From contig JACKFB010000012.1 in the NCBI GenBank assembly GCA_020632695.1, positions 154,101-218,100 on the forward strand: a stretch of DNA of 64,000 nucleotides. Direction: 5' to 3'. Below the pieces are notes generated by a model. It was given only the letters and a program-made list of their open reading frames with translations. It did not search any database and had not been told where the DNA came from. Source of the DNA: Deltaproteobacteria bacterium (GTDB lineage Bacteria; Myxococcota_A; UBA9042; PHBI01; JACKFB01). Numbering within the stretch: the first letter of the stretch is position 1; every line of letters begins with the position of its first letter. The translations under genes were made by a program, and so were the position numbers. Positions 29,915 to 38,382 of the stretch are shown one piece after another.

Positions 29915-30057
29915 GAGGCGCCGAATGAGGCGAGCGAGGCCGCCGCTGACGGCGGCGCGACCGAGCGCAGGCCGAGTCGGGCCCCAGGCCCGTCGCAGGC
30001 CTGACGCGAGGGAGCGACGTCGTCAGCGGTGGCCGTAGCCGACTCAGGCGGTGCCTC
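29915..30057. repeat. hairpin repeat element R3 (143 bp), overlapping a gene's stop
   Basis: A tandem copy of R2. Of the four differences from R2, two form a G-C to C-G pair swap. One changes G-C to G-T and one changes T-G to C-G, so every arm stays paired. The right arm covers the last codons and stop of the minus-strand gene at 30044, placing the hairpin exactly at that mRNA's 3' end. Confidence 0.85.
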
Positions 30058-31666
30058 GGCCAGCCACCCCGCCGTAGCGGACGCTGGTCAGCTCCGCCAT
30101 CCCCCGGTCGAACGTCGTCAGATCGTCGGCGTTGAGATCGCGAAGGTGGTGGTGGCCGCAGGCTCTTGCCAGGACCTGCATCAGCTCCACCGCGGCGCCC
30201 AGGTAGCGGGCCAACCTCGCGGCGGCGATGTCTACCGGCAGGCGGGCGCGGAGGTGGGGCTTCTGGGTGGCGATGCCTACCGGGCAGTTGTTGGTGTGGC
30301 AGGCGCGCATGCCGAGGCAGCCGATGGCCTGGAGCGCGGCGTTCGAGATGGCGACGGCGTCGGCGCCCAGGGCCAGCGCCTTGGCGAAGTCGGCCGGGGT
30401 GCGGAGGCCGCCGGTGATGACCAGGGTCACGTCGGAGCGCCCGAGCCGATCCAGGCGGTGGCGGGCGCGGGCCAGCGCGGGGATCGTGGGCACCGAGATG
30501 TTGTCCCTGAAGATGAGCGGCGCCGCGCCGGTCCCGCCGCCTCGGCCGTCGAGGATCACGTAGTCCACGCCGACCTCCAGGGCGGCGTCGAGGTCGCGCT
30601 CGATGTGCTGCGCCGAGAGCTTGAAGCCCACCGGGATGCCGCCGGTGGCCTCGCGCACCTCGGCGGCGAAGGCCTGGAAGTCGGCCAGGGTGGTCCAGTC
30701 GGGGAAGCGGGCCGGTGAGACGGCGGGCGTCCCCGGCGGCAGCCCCCGCACCTCGGCGATGCGGCCCTGCACCTTCACGCCGGGCAGGTGCCCGCCCGTG
30801 CCGGTCTTGGCCCCCTGCCCGCCCTTGAAGTGGAAGGCCTGGCAGCGCTGGACCTTCTCCATCGCGTAGCCGAAGCGGGCCGAGGCCAGCTCGTAGAAGT
30901 AGCGGCTGTTGGCCTCCTGCTCGTCGGGCAGCATCCCGCCCTCTCCCGAGCAGATCCCGGTGCCCGCCAGCTCGGCCCCGCGGGCCAGCGCCACCTTCGC
31001 CTCCTCCGACAGCGCGCCGAAGCTCATGTCGGACACGAAGAGCGGGATCTCGAGACGCAAGGGCCGGCGGGCGTTCGGGCCGATGATCACCTCGGTCCCG
31101 ACCGGCTCGTCGTCGAGCAGGGGCAGCCGATGCAGCTGCGCGGTGACGAACTGCAGGTCGTCCCACTTGGGGAGCGAGTCCCGGGGCACGCCCATCGCCG
31201 CCGCCACGCCGTGATGGCCCGTCTTGCTGAGGCCGTCCTCTGCCAGCGCGCGGATCTCGTGGGTGAAGGGCTCCTCGGGAGCGCCGTGGACGTCGGCCCA
31301 GGCGCCCTGGTAGGCGTCGCGGTCGTAGGGCTGCGGGTGGGTCTCGGCCCAGCGGGCGATCTCGTCGCCGTCCACCCACACGGCGCCGTCCTCGACCCAG
31401 CTCGAGAAGCGCGCGAGGCGCTCGGCGTTGTTGTAGGCGCTCACCCCGGTGTCCCAGCGGTAGTCCCAGCCATGGAGCCCGCAGATCAGGTCGTCGCCCC
31501 GGAGGTGCCCGTCGGCCAGCAGCGCGCCCCGGTGCAGGCAGCGCCCGTAGAGCGCGGACACCCGCTCGCCCCGGCGCAGGACCACCAGGTCGACGTCCGA
31601 CACCAGCGCGTGCCGCGGCTGGCCTTCGGGCAGCTCGGAGAGCGGGAACAGGCGCGTCTTCGTCAT
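30044..31666 (-). CDS. Rieske-domain / FMN-binding glutamate synthase-type fusion
   Basis: A 540-residue protein starting at ATG 31666. Residues about 5-110 form a Rieske [2Fe-2S] domain with GRCLHRGALL (CxH) and ICGLHGWDYRWDTG (CxxH). The rest is the FMN-binding barrel of glutamate synthase: SDMSFGALSEEAKVALARG, GGQGAKTGTGGHLPGVKV, VDYVILDGRGGGTGAAP and GCLGMRACHTNNCPVGIATQ, where the last Cys-rich loop is the GltB [3Fe-4S] site region. No glutaminase domain is present, so ammonia-dependent or unrelated redox chemistry is likely. Electrons could pass from the Rieske centre to FMN. The last codons lie inside hairpin R3. It is divergent from the Ig-repeat lipoprotein. Confidence 0.9.
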   Translation of the reverse strand: MTKTRLFPLSELPEGQPRHALVSDVDLVVLRRGERVSALYGRCLHRGALLADGHLRGDDLICGLHGWDYRWDTGVSAYNNAERLARFSSWVEDGAVWVDGDEIARWAETHPQPYDRDAYQGAWADVHGAPEEPFTHEIRALAEDGLSKTGHHGVAAAMGVPRDSLPKWDDLQFVTAQLHRLPLLDDEPVGTEVIIGPNARRPLRLEIPLFVSDMSFGALSEEAKVALARGAELAGTGICSGEGGMLPDEQEANSRYFYELASARFGYAMEKVQRCQAFHFKGGQGAKTGTGGHLPGVKVQGRIAEVRGLPPGTPAVSPARFPDWTTLADFQAFAAEVREATGGIPVGFKLSAQHIERDLDAALEVGVDYVILDGRGGGTGAAPLIFRDNISVPTIPALARARHRLDRLGRSDVTLVITGGLRTPADFAKALALGADAVAISNAALQAIGCLGMRACHTNNCPVGIATQKPHLRARLPVDIAAARLARYLGAAVELMQVLARACGHHHLRDLNADDLTTFDRGMAELTSVRYGGVAGRGTA

Positions 31667-31826
31667 GGCGGTATCCCGGAGCTGGTGAGAGGAGGCGTCT
31701 CGGTCGTAGCACGCGCCCCCTTGCCAGGACCACCGGCCGCCGGGCCCCGCCGCGGCGGGCGGCCTCGGGCGAGCTGGGAGCGCGGCCAGGCGGGCGGATC
31801 GGTCACCGGCCCGACGAGGTGGTGGT

Positions 31827-31854
31827 TTGCTCGGGCCCCCGGGCCTGCGATAGT
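31827..31854 (+). promoter_or_regulatory. candidate promoter giving a leaderless mRNA
   Basis: TTGCTC (31827-31832), a 16-bp spacer and GATAGT (31849-31854) lie 7 bp before the ATG at 31862. No ribosome-binding site precedes that ATG, which fits a leaderless transcript. The -35 and -10 boxes match only partly. Confidence 0.35.
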
Positions 31855-31861
31855 CCGGGCC

Positions 31862-34800
31862 ATGGCGCGAACGCATCTCCGGACCACGGCGACCCTCCTC
31901 CTGCTCTGCTGCGCGGTGCCGGCCGGGCTCGGTGCCTGCAGCGACTCGGGCGCCGGCGCGGGACCGGACGCCGACGCCGACGTCGCCGCGTCGCCGGACG
32001 GCGGCGGCCAGCCCGACGCCGACGGCGCGCAGCCCCCCGCCGGCGCGCCGCAGCTCACCCTGCTCGAGCCCGAGGCCGACTCGGTCTGGCGCCTGGGCGA
32101 GCCCGTCCCGTTCAGCGCGCGCGTCAGCGACCCCGACGACCCGGTGACCGCGCTGAGCTACGCCCTGAGCGCCGACGGAGGCACCCCGCTGCTCCAGGGC
32201 GCCGTCCCCCAGAGCACGCTCTCGCTGAGCGTCGACTCCCTTGCGGCCGGCTCCCACGTCCTGACCCTCGTAGTCACCGACCCCGGCGGCCGCAGCGCGC
32301 AGGTCGCCGTCGCCCTGCGGGTGAACCGCCCCCCCGCCGGCGCCACCGTGCTGGCGATAAGCCCCGCCGCGCCGACCACCTCGGACCCGCTGCTGGCCTC
32401 GGTCAGCACCCCGGCCACCGACCCCGACGGTCAGATCGTCACCTACCGCTTCTCCTGGACCCGCGACGGCGCGCCCGCCGGCATCGCCCAGGCGTCCGTC
32501 CCCGCGTCCGCCACCGCCCGTGGGCAGACCTGGACGGTCCGGGCCGTCCCGGGCGACGGCGACCACGAGGGGCAGGCGGCCGAGGCCAGCGTGGTCATCG
32601 CCAACGCGCCGCCGACGCTCAGCGCGGTGAACCTGCTGCCCAGCGCCGCGGCGACCGACAGCACCCTGACCTGCAGCGCGGAGGGCTTCAGCGACGCGGA
32701 TGGCGACCCCGAGGGCTACCACTTCTCCTGGCGGGTCGACGGCGCGCTCGTCGCTGACGAGGAGGGCGCGACCCTGGGCGGGGCCTTCTTCCACAAGGGC
32801 CAGAGCGTGCGTTGCCGGGTGGCGCCCTGGGACGGGCTGACCGAGGGCGAGGCGCTGGAGAGCGCCGCGGTGCCCGTGCTGGACAGCCCGCCGCGGGTCG
32901 GGTCGGTGACGCTCTCGCCGCCCGAGGGCAGCTCGGGGACCGCCTTCACCTGCACCGCCAGCGGGCTCGAGGACCCGGACGAGGGCGACAACCCCACGCT
33001 GCAGACGATCTGGTTGGTGAACGGGGTGGAGCAGCCCGGGACCACCAGCGCCGTGTTCACGCCCGCCGGGGCGGGGGCCGGGACCACCGTGCAGTGCAAG
33101 GTCGTGCCGGTCAGCGGTTCGACCAAGGGCACGCCGGTCGCGTCGGCGATCGTCGTGCTCGCCAACGCCGCGCCGCACATCGGGGCGGTCATCGTGGGAC
33201 CCTCGCCGGCCACGGAGCTCACCGGGGTCCAGTGCCTCGCCAGCGACCTGTCGGATCCCGACGGCGATCCGGTGACCCTGGTGGTGACCTGGAAGGTGGA
33301 CGGCCAGGTGGTCGAGGGCGAGCAGGGCGCCACCCTCTCCGGCGAGCACTACGCGAAGGGGCAGACGGTCACCTGCTCGGCGCAGCCCAGCGACGGGACG
33401 ACCCTGGGGCCGGCCGTGGCCAGCAAGTTCGGGCTGGTCATCGCCAACGCGCCGCCCAGCCTGGGCGCGGTGAGCCTCGGTCCACCGGGCGCGACCGCGC
33501 TGGACACGCTGGTGTGTGCGCCGCAGGGCTTCAGCGACCCGGACGGCGACCCGCCGGTCTACGGGTACGCGTGGAGCGTCGACGGAGCGCCGGTGGCCGA
33601 CGCCCAGGCTGCGACCCTCAGCGGCGGCTTCGTGAAGGGAGCGTCGGTGGTGTGCACGGTGACGCCGGGCGACGGCGAGGCGGACGGCGAGACGGTCAGC
33701 TCTCCCAAGCTGTTGATCGCCAACGCGCCGCCGTCGCTGACCTCGGCGACGCTCACGCCTGCAGAGGGCGGCAAGCTCACCTCGTTCGTCTGCGCGCCGG
33801 TCGGCCACAGCGACCCCGACGCCGGCGACCCGAAGGTCTACGCGTTCCGGTGGCTGGTGGACGGAGAGGTCGTCGCCGGGGCGACCGGGGCCAGCTTCGT
33901 GCCCGGGCTGAAGGTGGCCTCGGGGGCGGCCATCCGCTGCGAGGTGACGCCCTCGGACGGCGTGGCCCAGGGTACGCCGGTGGTCAGCGAGCCAGCCCTG
34001 GTCGAGAACCAGGCGCCCGAGGTGGGGACGGTCACCGTGGGGCCGGAGGGCGCGGTGGCGACCACGACGCTGGCGTGCGTGGCGAGCGGGCTCACCGACG
34101 CCGACGGAGACACGGTGACCCTGAGCTACCAGTGGAGCGTCGAGGACGCGCTGCTGCCCGGGGAGACCGGCGCCATCCTGGCCGGCGGGCACGCGGCCAA
34201 GGACGACGCGGTGCGCTGCCTGGTGGTCCCGAGCGACGGGCAGCTCAGCGGCGCGCCGGTGCAGAGCCCGCCGCTGATCATCGGCAACGCCCCGCCCACC
34301 GCGAGCGGCGTGCAGGTGACGCCGCCGCTCGGGGACAGCACGACGACCTTCACCTGCGTGGTGAGCGGCGCGGCCGACCCCGACGAGGACCCGGTGTCGG
34401 TGAGCTTCCGCTGGCTGGTGAACGGCGTGGCGGTCTCCGGGGCCGTGGCGGCGACGTGGCTGCCGGGCAGCGCCGCGGGCGGCGGTGACCTGCTGAGCTG
34501 CGAGGCCACCGTCTCGGACGGCGAGGCCACCAGCGCGCCCCTGGTGAGCGCGCCCATCACCCTGGACGGGCCCCCGCCCGACAACCAGCCGCCGGTGGTG
34601 ACCGCCGTCGCCATCACCCCGGGCAGCCCGCTCACCGGCGACGCGCTCACCTGCACCGCCTCGGGGGTGTCCGACCCCGAGGCTCAGACGGTGACGCTGA
34701 GCTACACCTGGACGAAGAACAATGCCCCCATCGCGGCGCAGTCGGGCAAGCTCCTCCCGGCCTCGGCGCACGGGCGCGGCGACAGCGTACGCTGCACGGT

Positions 34801-35710
34801 GACGCCCTCGGATGGCCAGCTCAGCGGCAGCCCGGTCAGCAGCGAGCCGGTGCTCATCGGCAACACGCGGCCGGTCATCACCCAGGTGCTCGTGTCGCCC
34901 GCCCTGCCCGCCGCCGGCGAGGCCCTGGTCTGCGAGGCCGAGGCCGACGACGCCGACGAGGACCCGCTCACCTTGAACTACCAGTGGCTGGTGGACGGCA
35001 GCCTGGCGGTCGACCAGACCTCCGCCACCGTGCCCCAGGGCACCACCCAGCCCTGCCAGACCTGGACCTGCCTGGCCTCGGCCAGCGACGACGAGCTGAC
35101 CAGCGCCATCGACGAGGACACCGTCGACATTCCCGGCACCGGCGGCGCGAGCCCCTTCGCCTGGTTCGCGCACCACAGCTTCGATCCCGTGAGCAGCCCC
35201 ACCCCGAAGACGCTGAGCAGCTTCCTCTCGGTCGAGCGCGTGGCCACCCGCATCCGGCTGCCGGCCGCCTCCTTCCCCTACACCCTGACCAAGGTGCGCT
35301 TCATCGCCGCGGCCCAGCAGACCTACGAGCTGACAGTGTACGCCGACACCTTCGGCGACGTGGGCGCGGCGCTGGGTACCCAGACGGTGGCCGGCACCGG
35401 CACCTACCAGGAGGTCACGCTGGACACGCCGCTGGTCTTCGGCACGCAGCAGGATTTCTGGCTGGGGCTGCGCGGGACCGCCGACGGGATGACCGTGCGC
35501 GGCGACGGCAGCCCTCCGGCCGACGCCACCCTCAACCTCATCTACGGGTGCAGCTTCTTCCTCGCGGGCGAATGCTTCACGGTCTTCGAGTGGAAGCCCT
35601 TCGACGACTACGCCGATCCCTTCGGCACACCGTCGACCGACCCCTTCGTGACCTTCGGCGACCTGATCATCGACGCCGGCGGCACCACGGGTGCTGGCTG
35701 CCCGCCCTGA
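31862..35710 (+). CDS. large surface lipoprotein with about ten Ig-like repeats
   Basis: A 1282-residue protein. Its lipoprotein signal ends PAGLGAC and is followed by an Asp/Ala/Gly linker. From about residue 55 there are roughly ten repeats of about 90 residues. Each begins NAPPxxxxVxxxP and contains LTCxxxGxSDxDGDP, SFxWxVDG and a VxCxVTPxDG end, for example FSDADGDPEGYHFSWRVDG. The paired Cys in each repeat could form a disulfide as in Ig or PKD-like folds. The last 190 residues form a different beta-rich domain (TLTKVRFIAAAQQTYELTVY, LVFGTQQDFWLGLRGTADG). It is probably an extended cell-surface adhesin or stalk. The repeat organisation is clear; the ligand is unknown. An upstream in-frame extension inside the divergent gene is rejected because it would mask the signal peptide. 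Confidence 0.85.
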   Translation: MARTHLRTTATLLLLCCAVPAGLGACSDSGAGAGPDADADVAASPDGGGQPDADGAQPPAGAPQLTLLEPEADSVWRLGEPVPFSARVSDPDDPVTALSYALSADGGTPLLQGAVPQSTLSLSVDSLAAGSHVLTLVVTDPGGRSAQVAVALRVNRPPAGATVLAISPAAPTTSDPLLASVSTPATDPDGQIVTYRFSWTRDGAPAGIAQASVPASATARGQTWTVRAVPGDGDHEGQAAEASVVIANAPPTLSAVNLLPSAAATDSTLTCSAEGFSDADGDPEGYHFSWRVDGALVADEEGATLGGAFFHKGQSVRCRVAPWDGLTEGEALESAAVPVLDSPPRVGSVTLSPPEGSSGTAFTCTASGLEDPDEGDNPTLQTIWLVNGVEQPGTTSAVFTPAGAGAGTTVQCKVVPVSGSTKGTPVASAIVVLANAAPHIGAVIVGPSPATELTGVQCLASDLSDPDGDPVTLVVTWKVDGQVVEGEQGATLSGEHYAKGQTVTCSAQPSDGTTLGPAVASKFGLVIANAPPSLGAVSLGPPGATALDTLVCAPQGFSDPDGDPPVYGYAWSVDGAPVADAQAATLSGGFVKGASVVCTVTPGDGEADGETVSSPKLLIANAPPSLTSATLTPAEGGKLTSFVCAPVGHSDPDAGDPKVYAFRWLVDGEVVAGATGASFVPGLKVASGAAIRCEVTPSDGVAQGTPVVSEPALVENQAPEVGTVTVGPEGAVATTTLACVASGLTDADGDTVTLSYQWSVEDALLPGETGAILAGGHAAKDDAVRCLVVPSDGQLSGAPVQSPPLIIGNAPPTASGVQVTPPLGDSTTTFTCVVSGAADPDEDPVSVSFRWLVNGVAVSGAVAATWLPGSAAGGGDLLSCEATVSDGEATSAPLVSAPITLDGPPPDNQPPVVTAVAITPGSPLTGDALTCTASGVSDPEAQTVTLSYTWTKNNAPIAAQSGKLLPASAHGRGDSVRCTVTPSDGQLSGSPVSSEPVLIGNTRPVITQVLVSPALPAAGEALVCEAEADDADEDPLTLNYQWLVDGSLAVDQTSATVPQGTTQPCQTWTCLASASDDELTSAIDEDTVDIPGTGGASPFAWFAHHSFDPVSSPTPKTLSSFLSVERVATRIRLPAASFPYTLTKVRFIAAAQQTYELTVYADTFGDVGAALGTQTVAGTGTYQEVTLDTPLVFGTQQDFWLGLRGTADGMTVRGDGSPPADATLNLIYGCSFFLAGECFTVFEWKPFDDYADPFGTPSTDPFVTFGDLIIDAGGTTGAGCPP

Positions 35711-35845
35711 CGGGGCGCCGGACCGCGGCTCACGAAGGCGGCCAGAGCATGGGCCCGGTCGCATCGGCGGCGCCGGCGAGCCCGCTCCATCGACCGGACG
35801 GCCAGACATCCCAACCGGCACGTCGCAGGCGGCCGGGCTGCCGCG

Positions 35846-36835
35846 TCAGAGCCGGGTGCGCACCCCGGCCCCCCACCAGGCGTGGGCCGTCTTGGCCACC
35901 GAGGCCACCTCGCCGCTGAGCACGTTGACCACGACGATCTCGCCCGAGGCGTCGAAGCCGAAGATGCGCTCGGTCCAGCCGGCCAGCCCCCAGAGCTGGT
36001 AGAGGCCGGGCGTGGTGCCGACCAGCGCGAGCGCGCCGCCGGTCTTGGGGTCGACCCGCACGATGCGGTCGTCCACCTCCGAGCCCTGGTTCACCGAGGC
36101 GAAGGTGCCGATGCCCTCGATGGAGAAGGCGTCGCCGCTGGACGTGAGGTCGGGACCGTAGGATCCCAGCTTCGTCGCGGCGACCGCGGCGCCCTTCGGT
36201 TCGAGGCGGAACCAGCCCCCATCGCCCGAGACGCCGACCAGCATGTCGCTGCCCGCGGAGATGGCCGGCCCCGGGATCCAGGTGAGGCCGTTGAACCGGT
36301 CGGGCAGCTCGCCCATGAGCCAGCACTCGGCCGTCTGGGGGTGGCACACCCACAGCCGCTCGAAGCTGATGCCCCAGAGCACGCCCCAGCGGTCGATGGC
36401 GATGTCGGTCATCTCCTCGATGAGCGCATCGGTGGGCGGGAAGTCGAACTCACCGACCTCGGCCACCTGGTACGTCTTCACGTTCATGGTGAAGAGGGCG
36501 GCGGCGGTGTGAGCGTAGACGGTCAGCTCGAGGGCGACGCCGGGGCGGGTGGCGTCGTCGGGGAAGGGATCGGCAGCGTCGGGGATGCCGTCGTGGTCGC
36601 GGTCGTCGGTCGGGGGGAGGTCCAAGGCCGAGTCGGCGCGCGCCGGCGTGTCGTCGCCAGCGCGGGTATCGTCAGCCTGAGCATCGAGCGTGGAGCCGGT
36701 GTCCGCGAAGGCCGAGTCGACGCTGGCAGTGGCGTCCGCCGGCGCGTCGGCGGCGCCCTCCCCACCCGGCTCGGCACAGGCCGACGCCCAGGCGAGGAGG
36801 GAAGCGATCAGCAGGGCTCGTCCTCGCGTACTCAT
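35846..36835 (-). CDS. secreted lipoprotein with a calcium-binding-type Asp repeat
   Basis: The ATG at 36835 has GGAGG upstream and gives 329 residues. The lipoprotein signal ends LLAWASAC and is followed by an Asp/Ala-rich linker holding one thrombospondin-3-like motif (DRDHDGIPDAADPFPDD), which usually binds calcium. The remaining 230 residues look like a beta-propeller-type fold, with repeated Trp/Gly strands (MTDIAIDRWGVLWGISFERL, GLYQLWGLAGWTERIFGFD). No enzyme motif was seen. It converges on the Ig-repeat gene and follows the small membrane-protein operon on the same strand after 125 bp. Confidence 0.78.
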   Translation of the reverse strand: MSTRGRALLIASLLAWASACAEPGGEGAADAPADATASVDSAFADTGSTLDAQADDTRAGDDTPARADSALDLPPTDDRDHDGIPDAADPFPDDATRPGVALELTVYAHTAAALFTMNVKTYQVAEVGEFDFPPTDALIEEMTDIAIDRWGVLWGISFERLWVCHPQTAECWLMGELPDRFNGLTWIPGPAISAGSDMLVGVSGDGGWFRLEPKGAAVAATKLGSYGPDLTSSGDAFSIEGIGTFASVNQGSEVDDRIVRVDPKTGGALALVGTTPGLYQLWGLAGWTERIFGFDASGEIVVVNVLSGEVASVAKTAHAWWGAGVRTRL

Positions 36836-36960
36836 GGCCACCTCCCCTCGCGAATCGCGGAGATGGTGGCACCACGGAGGCGCGGATGCGAGCACGGAGC
36901 GACGTCGACCGACAGCGCGGCGACGTCGTCCGTATCAGCACGCCCCTGCAGCAGCGCGGC

Positions 36961-37245
36961 TCAGGCGCTGGAACGGCTGCCGCTGGTGGTGGTCGCGCCG
37001 GAGGTCGAGGACCCGGAGGTCACGCTCTTGGTCGTCGGGTCTCCGTTCGAACCGAAGGGGATGCGGCGCGCGATGTCCTCGCGCAGCTCCTGGCCGGGCT
37101 TCGGGGCGACCAGCAGGGCCACCGCGGCGCCCAGCACGACGCCGCCGGCGAAGATGCCGAGGGCGGGCAGGGCGTACTCCATGGCGCTCTTGCGGGTCTG
37201 CAGGCCGAGGTACTCGAGGATGTCATCCTTGGTGGGCTTGTCCAT
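36961..37245 (-). CDS. YtxH-like small membrane protein
   Basis: A 94-residue protein with a single helix (PALGIFAGGVVLGAAVALLV) followed by APKPGQELREDI, the Gly-rich-helix/APKxGxELR signature of YtxH-type envelope stress proteins. The tail is Ser/Thr/Gly-rich. It is the last gene of the five-gene operon starting at 38382, 18 bp after the DUF883-like gene. Confidence 0.8.
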   Translation of the reverse strand: MDKPTKDDILEYLGLQTRKSAMEYALPALGIFAGGVVLGAAVALLVAPKPGQELREDIARRIPFGSNGDPTTKSVTSGSSTSGATTTSGSRSSA

Positions 37246-37263
37246 GTCGTTCTCCTTGGGAGT

Positions 37264-37590
37264 TCAGGGGGTAGCGGAGGGAGCTTCCGGCTGCGACGCA
37301 ACGACGGAAGCGAGCGCTCGGGTGAGCGCGATGCGCGTCCCGATGCGAAAGGCGGTGCGGGCCAGGGAGGTCGAGAGCCCCCCGGCGAGCACGAATCCGA
37401 TGCCCGCTGCCACGCCGATGGAGGCGTAGGGGCGGGCGGTGACGGCCTCGCGGACCTGCGAGGTGACGTCGGAGGCGAGGTGCTCGACGGAGCCCTGAAG
37501 CCGCTGGGCGTCGCCCGCCACGACGCGGGTGGCACGCGACAGCTCGTCGAAGGCCTTGCGGGGCTGGGGTTGATCGGAGGTCGTGGCCAT
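37264..37590 (-). CDS. DUF883/ElaB-like small membrane protein
   Basis: A 108-residue protein: a helical N-terminal half (RVVAGDAQRLQGSVEHLASD) and a short Gly-rich membrane helix (YASIGVAAGIGFVLAGGL) after a TARPYAS motif. This layout is that of ElaB/YqjD/DUF883 proteins, which bind the inner membrane and ribosomes in E. coli. Fourth gene of the operon. Confidence 0.75.
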   Translation of the reverse strand: MATTSDQPQPRKAFDELSRATRVVAGDAQRLQGSVEHLASDVTSQVREAVTARPYASIGVAAGIGFVLAGGLSTSLARTAFRIGTRIALTRALASVVASQPEAPSATP

Positions 37591-37600
37591 GGCGGGGCTC

Positions 37601-37807
37601 CTATCGGCTCAGGATGCGGCCGAGCAGGTAGCCGGCGGCGGCTGCACCGGCGAGGACGGCGAAGGGGTGCTCGCGGCAGAGCTCCCGGAAGCGGCCGTCG
37701 GCCTGCTGGATCTGCTGGACGGCGTTGTCGCGCAGCTCGGCGAGGCGCTCGGGGTCCGATAGCGTGGCGAGCGCGCCGGTGATCTGTGAACTGGAGGGGG
37801 TTTCCAT
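37601..37807 (-). CDS. ElaB/YqjD-like small membrane protein
   Basis: The ATG at 37807 has GGAGAA upstream and gives 68 residues: an amphipathic helix, then CREHPFAVLAGAAAAGYLLG with a basic end (RILSR). The (E/R)xHPFxxLxGAAAxGYLxG pattern is typical of YqjD/ElaB-type tails. A TTG at 37828 could extend it by seven residues. Third gene of the operon, 10 bp before the DUF883-like gene. Confidence 0.75.
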   Translation of the reverse strand: METPSSSQITGALATLSDPERLAELRDNAVQQIQQADGRFRELCREHPFAVLAGAAAAGYLLGRILSR

Positions 37808-37832
37808 GGGTGGTTTCTCCGAGGGCAAGGGT

Positions 37833-38036
37833 TCAGCGAGTGAGCTGTCCGAACAGGAATCCGATGGCGAACGCGGTGAGGACGAAGGGCGCGGGGCGGT
37901 TGCTCATCACCGCGCCCAGGTCGGTGTAGTACTCGGCGAGCTCCTGGGTGTCGTCGACCGCGCGCTCGAGCTCGCGCCCCTCCTCGGCGAGGAGGGCGAC
38001 GAGGGCGTCGCGCCGCCGTATGAGGTCACTCTTCAC
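37833..38036 (-). CDS. small membrane-anchored helical protein
   Basis: A 67-residue protein from GTG 38036: a charged coiled-coil-like first half (RRRDALVALLAEEGRELERA) and a C-terminal helix (PFVLTAFAIGFLFGQLTR). It overlaps the end of the YqjE-like gene by 11 bp, so translation is coupled. Related in type to the ElaB/YqjD neighbours, but no exact family was recognised. Confidence 0.72.
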   Translation of the reverse strand: MKSDLIRRRDALVALLAEEGRELERAVDDTQELAEYYTDLGAVMSNRPAPFVLTAFAIGFLFGQLTR

Positions 38037-38382
38037 CGATGGCTCCGTTGTCTTCGATCGGGTCCAGGGCCTGGACGGCGTAGCGCACCAGCAGGGCGCC
38101 CACGACGCCTTGGGTCAGCGCGCCGGCCAGCAGCAGGAGCCACGCGGGGACGGCGGGGCTGAGCAGCAGGCCGATCATCACCAGGAGCAGGCTCCAGCCG
38201 ATGGCCACGAGGAGGGCTCCCAGCAGCATGTAGGCGAGGGCCCGGATGAGAATGCGCGCCTCGAGGCCCAGGAGCTGCGCGCTGTGGGTCGCCACGCGCT
38301 GGGCGAGGCTGACGGCGCGCTCGAGCGGCCGCCCCTCGGGAGGTCTCGTGGCCGGGTTTCGTGAGGGTGGCATGTCGTGCAT
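38026..38382 (-). CDS. YqjE/phage-holin-3_6-like membrane protein
   Basis: A 118-residue protein with two long hydrophobic hairpins (IRALAYMLLGALLVAIGWSL, PAWLLLLAGALTQGVVGALL) after a charged start (LERAVSLAQRVATHSAQLLG). This topology is that of the putative actinobacterial-holin-X / YqjE family. ATGs at 38382 and 38373 are both possible. It is first in an operon of five small membrane proteins and diverges from the antiporter operon. Confidence 0.75.
   Translation of the reverse strand: MHDMPPSRNPATRPPEGRPLERAVSLAQRVATHSAQLLGLEARILIRALAYMLLGALLVAIGWSLLLVMIGLLLSPAVPAWLLLLAGALTQGVVGALLVRYAVQALDPIEDNGAIGEE

Larger units (their letters stand above)
29729..30069. repeat. 167-bp direct tandem duplication containing hairpins R2 and R3
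   Basis: Positions 29729-29902 reappear at 29896-30069 with a 167-bp period and only four base differences, all in the hairpin arms. The right copy includes the stop and last codons of the Rieske/glutamate-synthase gene (encoding VAGRGTA). The left copy therefore repeats that gene's 3' end out of frame. Confidence 0.9.

Noticed and set aside
25580..30057. The hairpin elements as a CRISPR array or an insertion sequence
   Set aside because: Copies are 143 bp, not short direct repeats with unique spacers, and no transposase gene or target-site duplication is seen.
30044..35821. A 1925-residue minus-strand frame across the Ig-repeat gene
   Set aside because: Only the part from 31666 down has family sequence (Rieske/glutamate synthase). 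The rest is the antisense of the repeat lipoprotein, low in complexity and free of domains.
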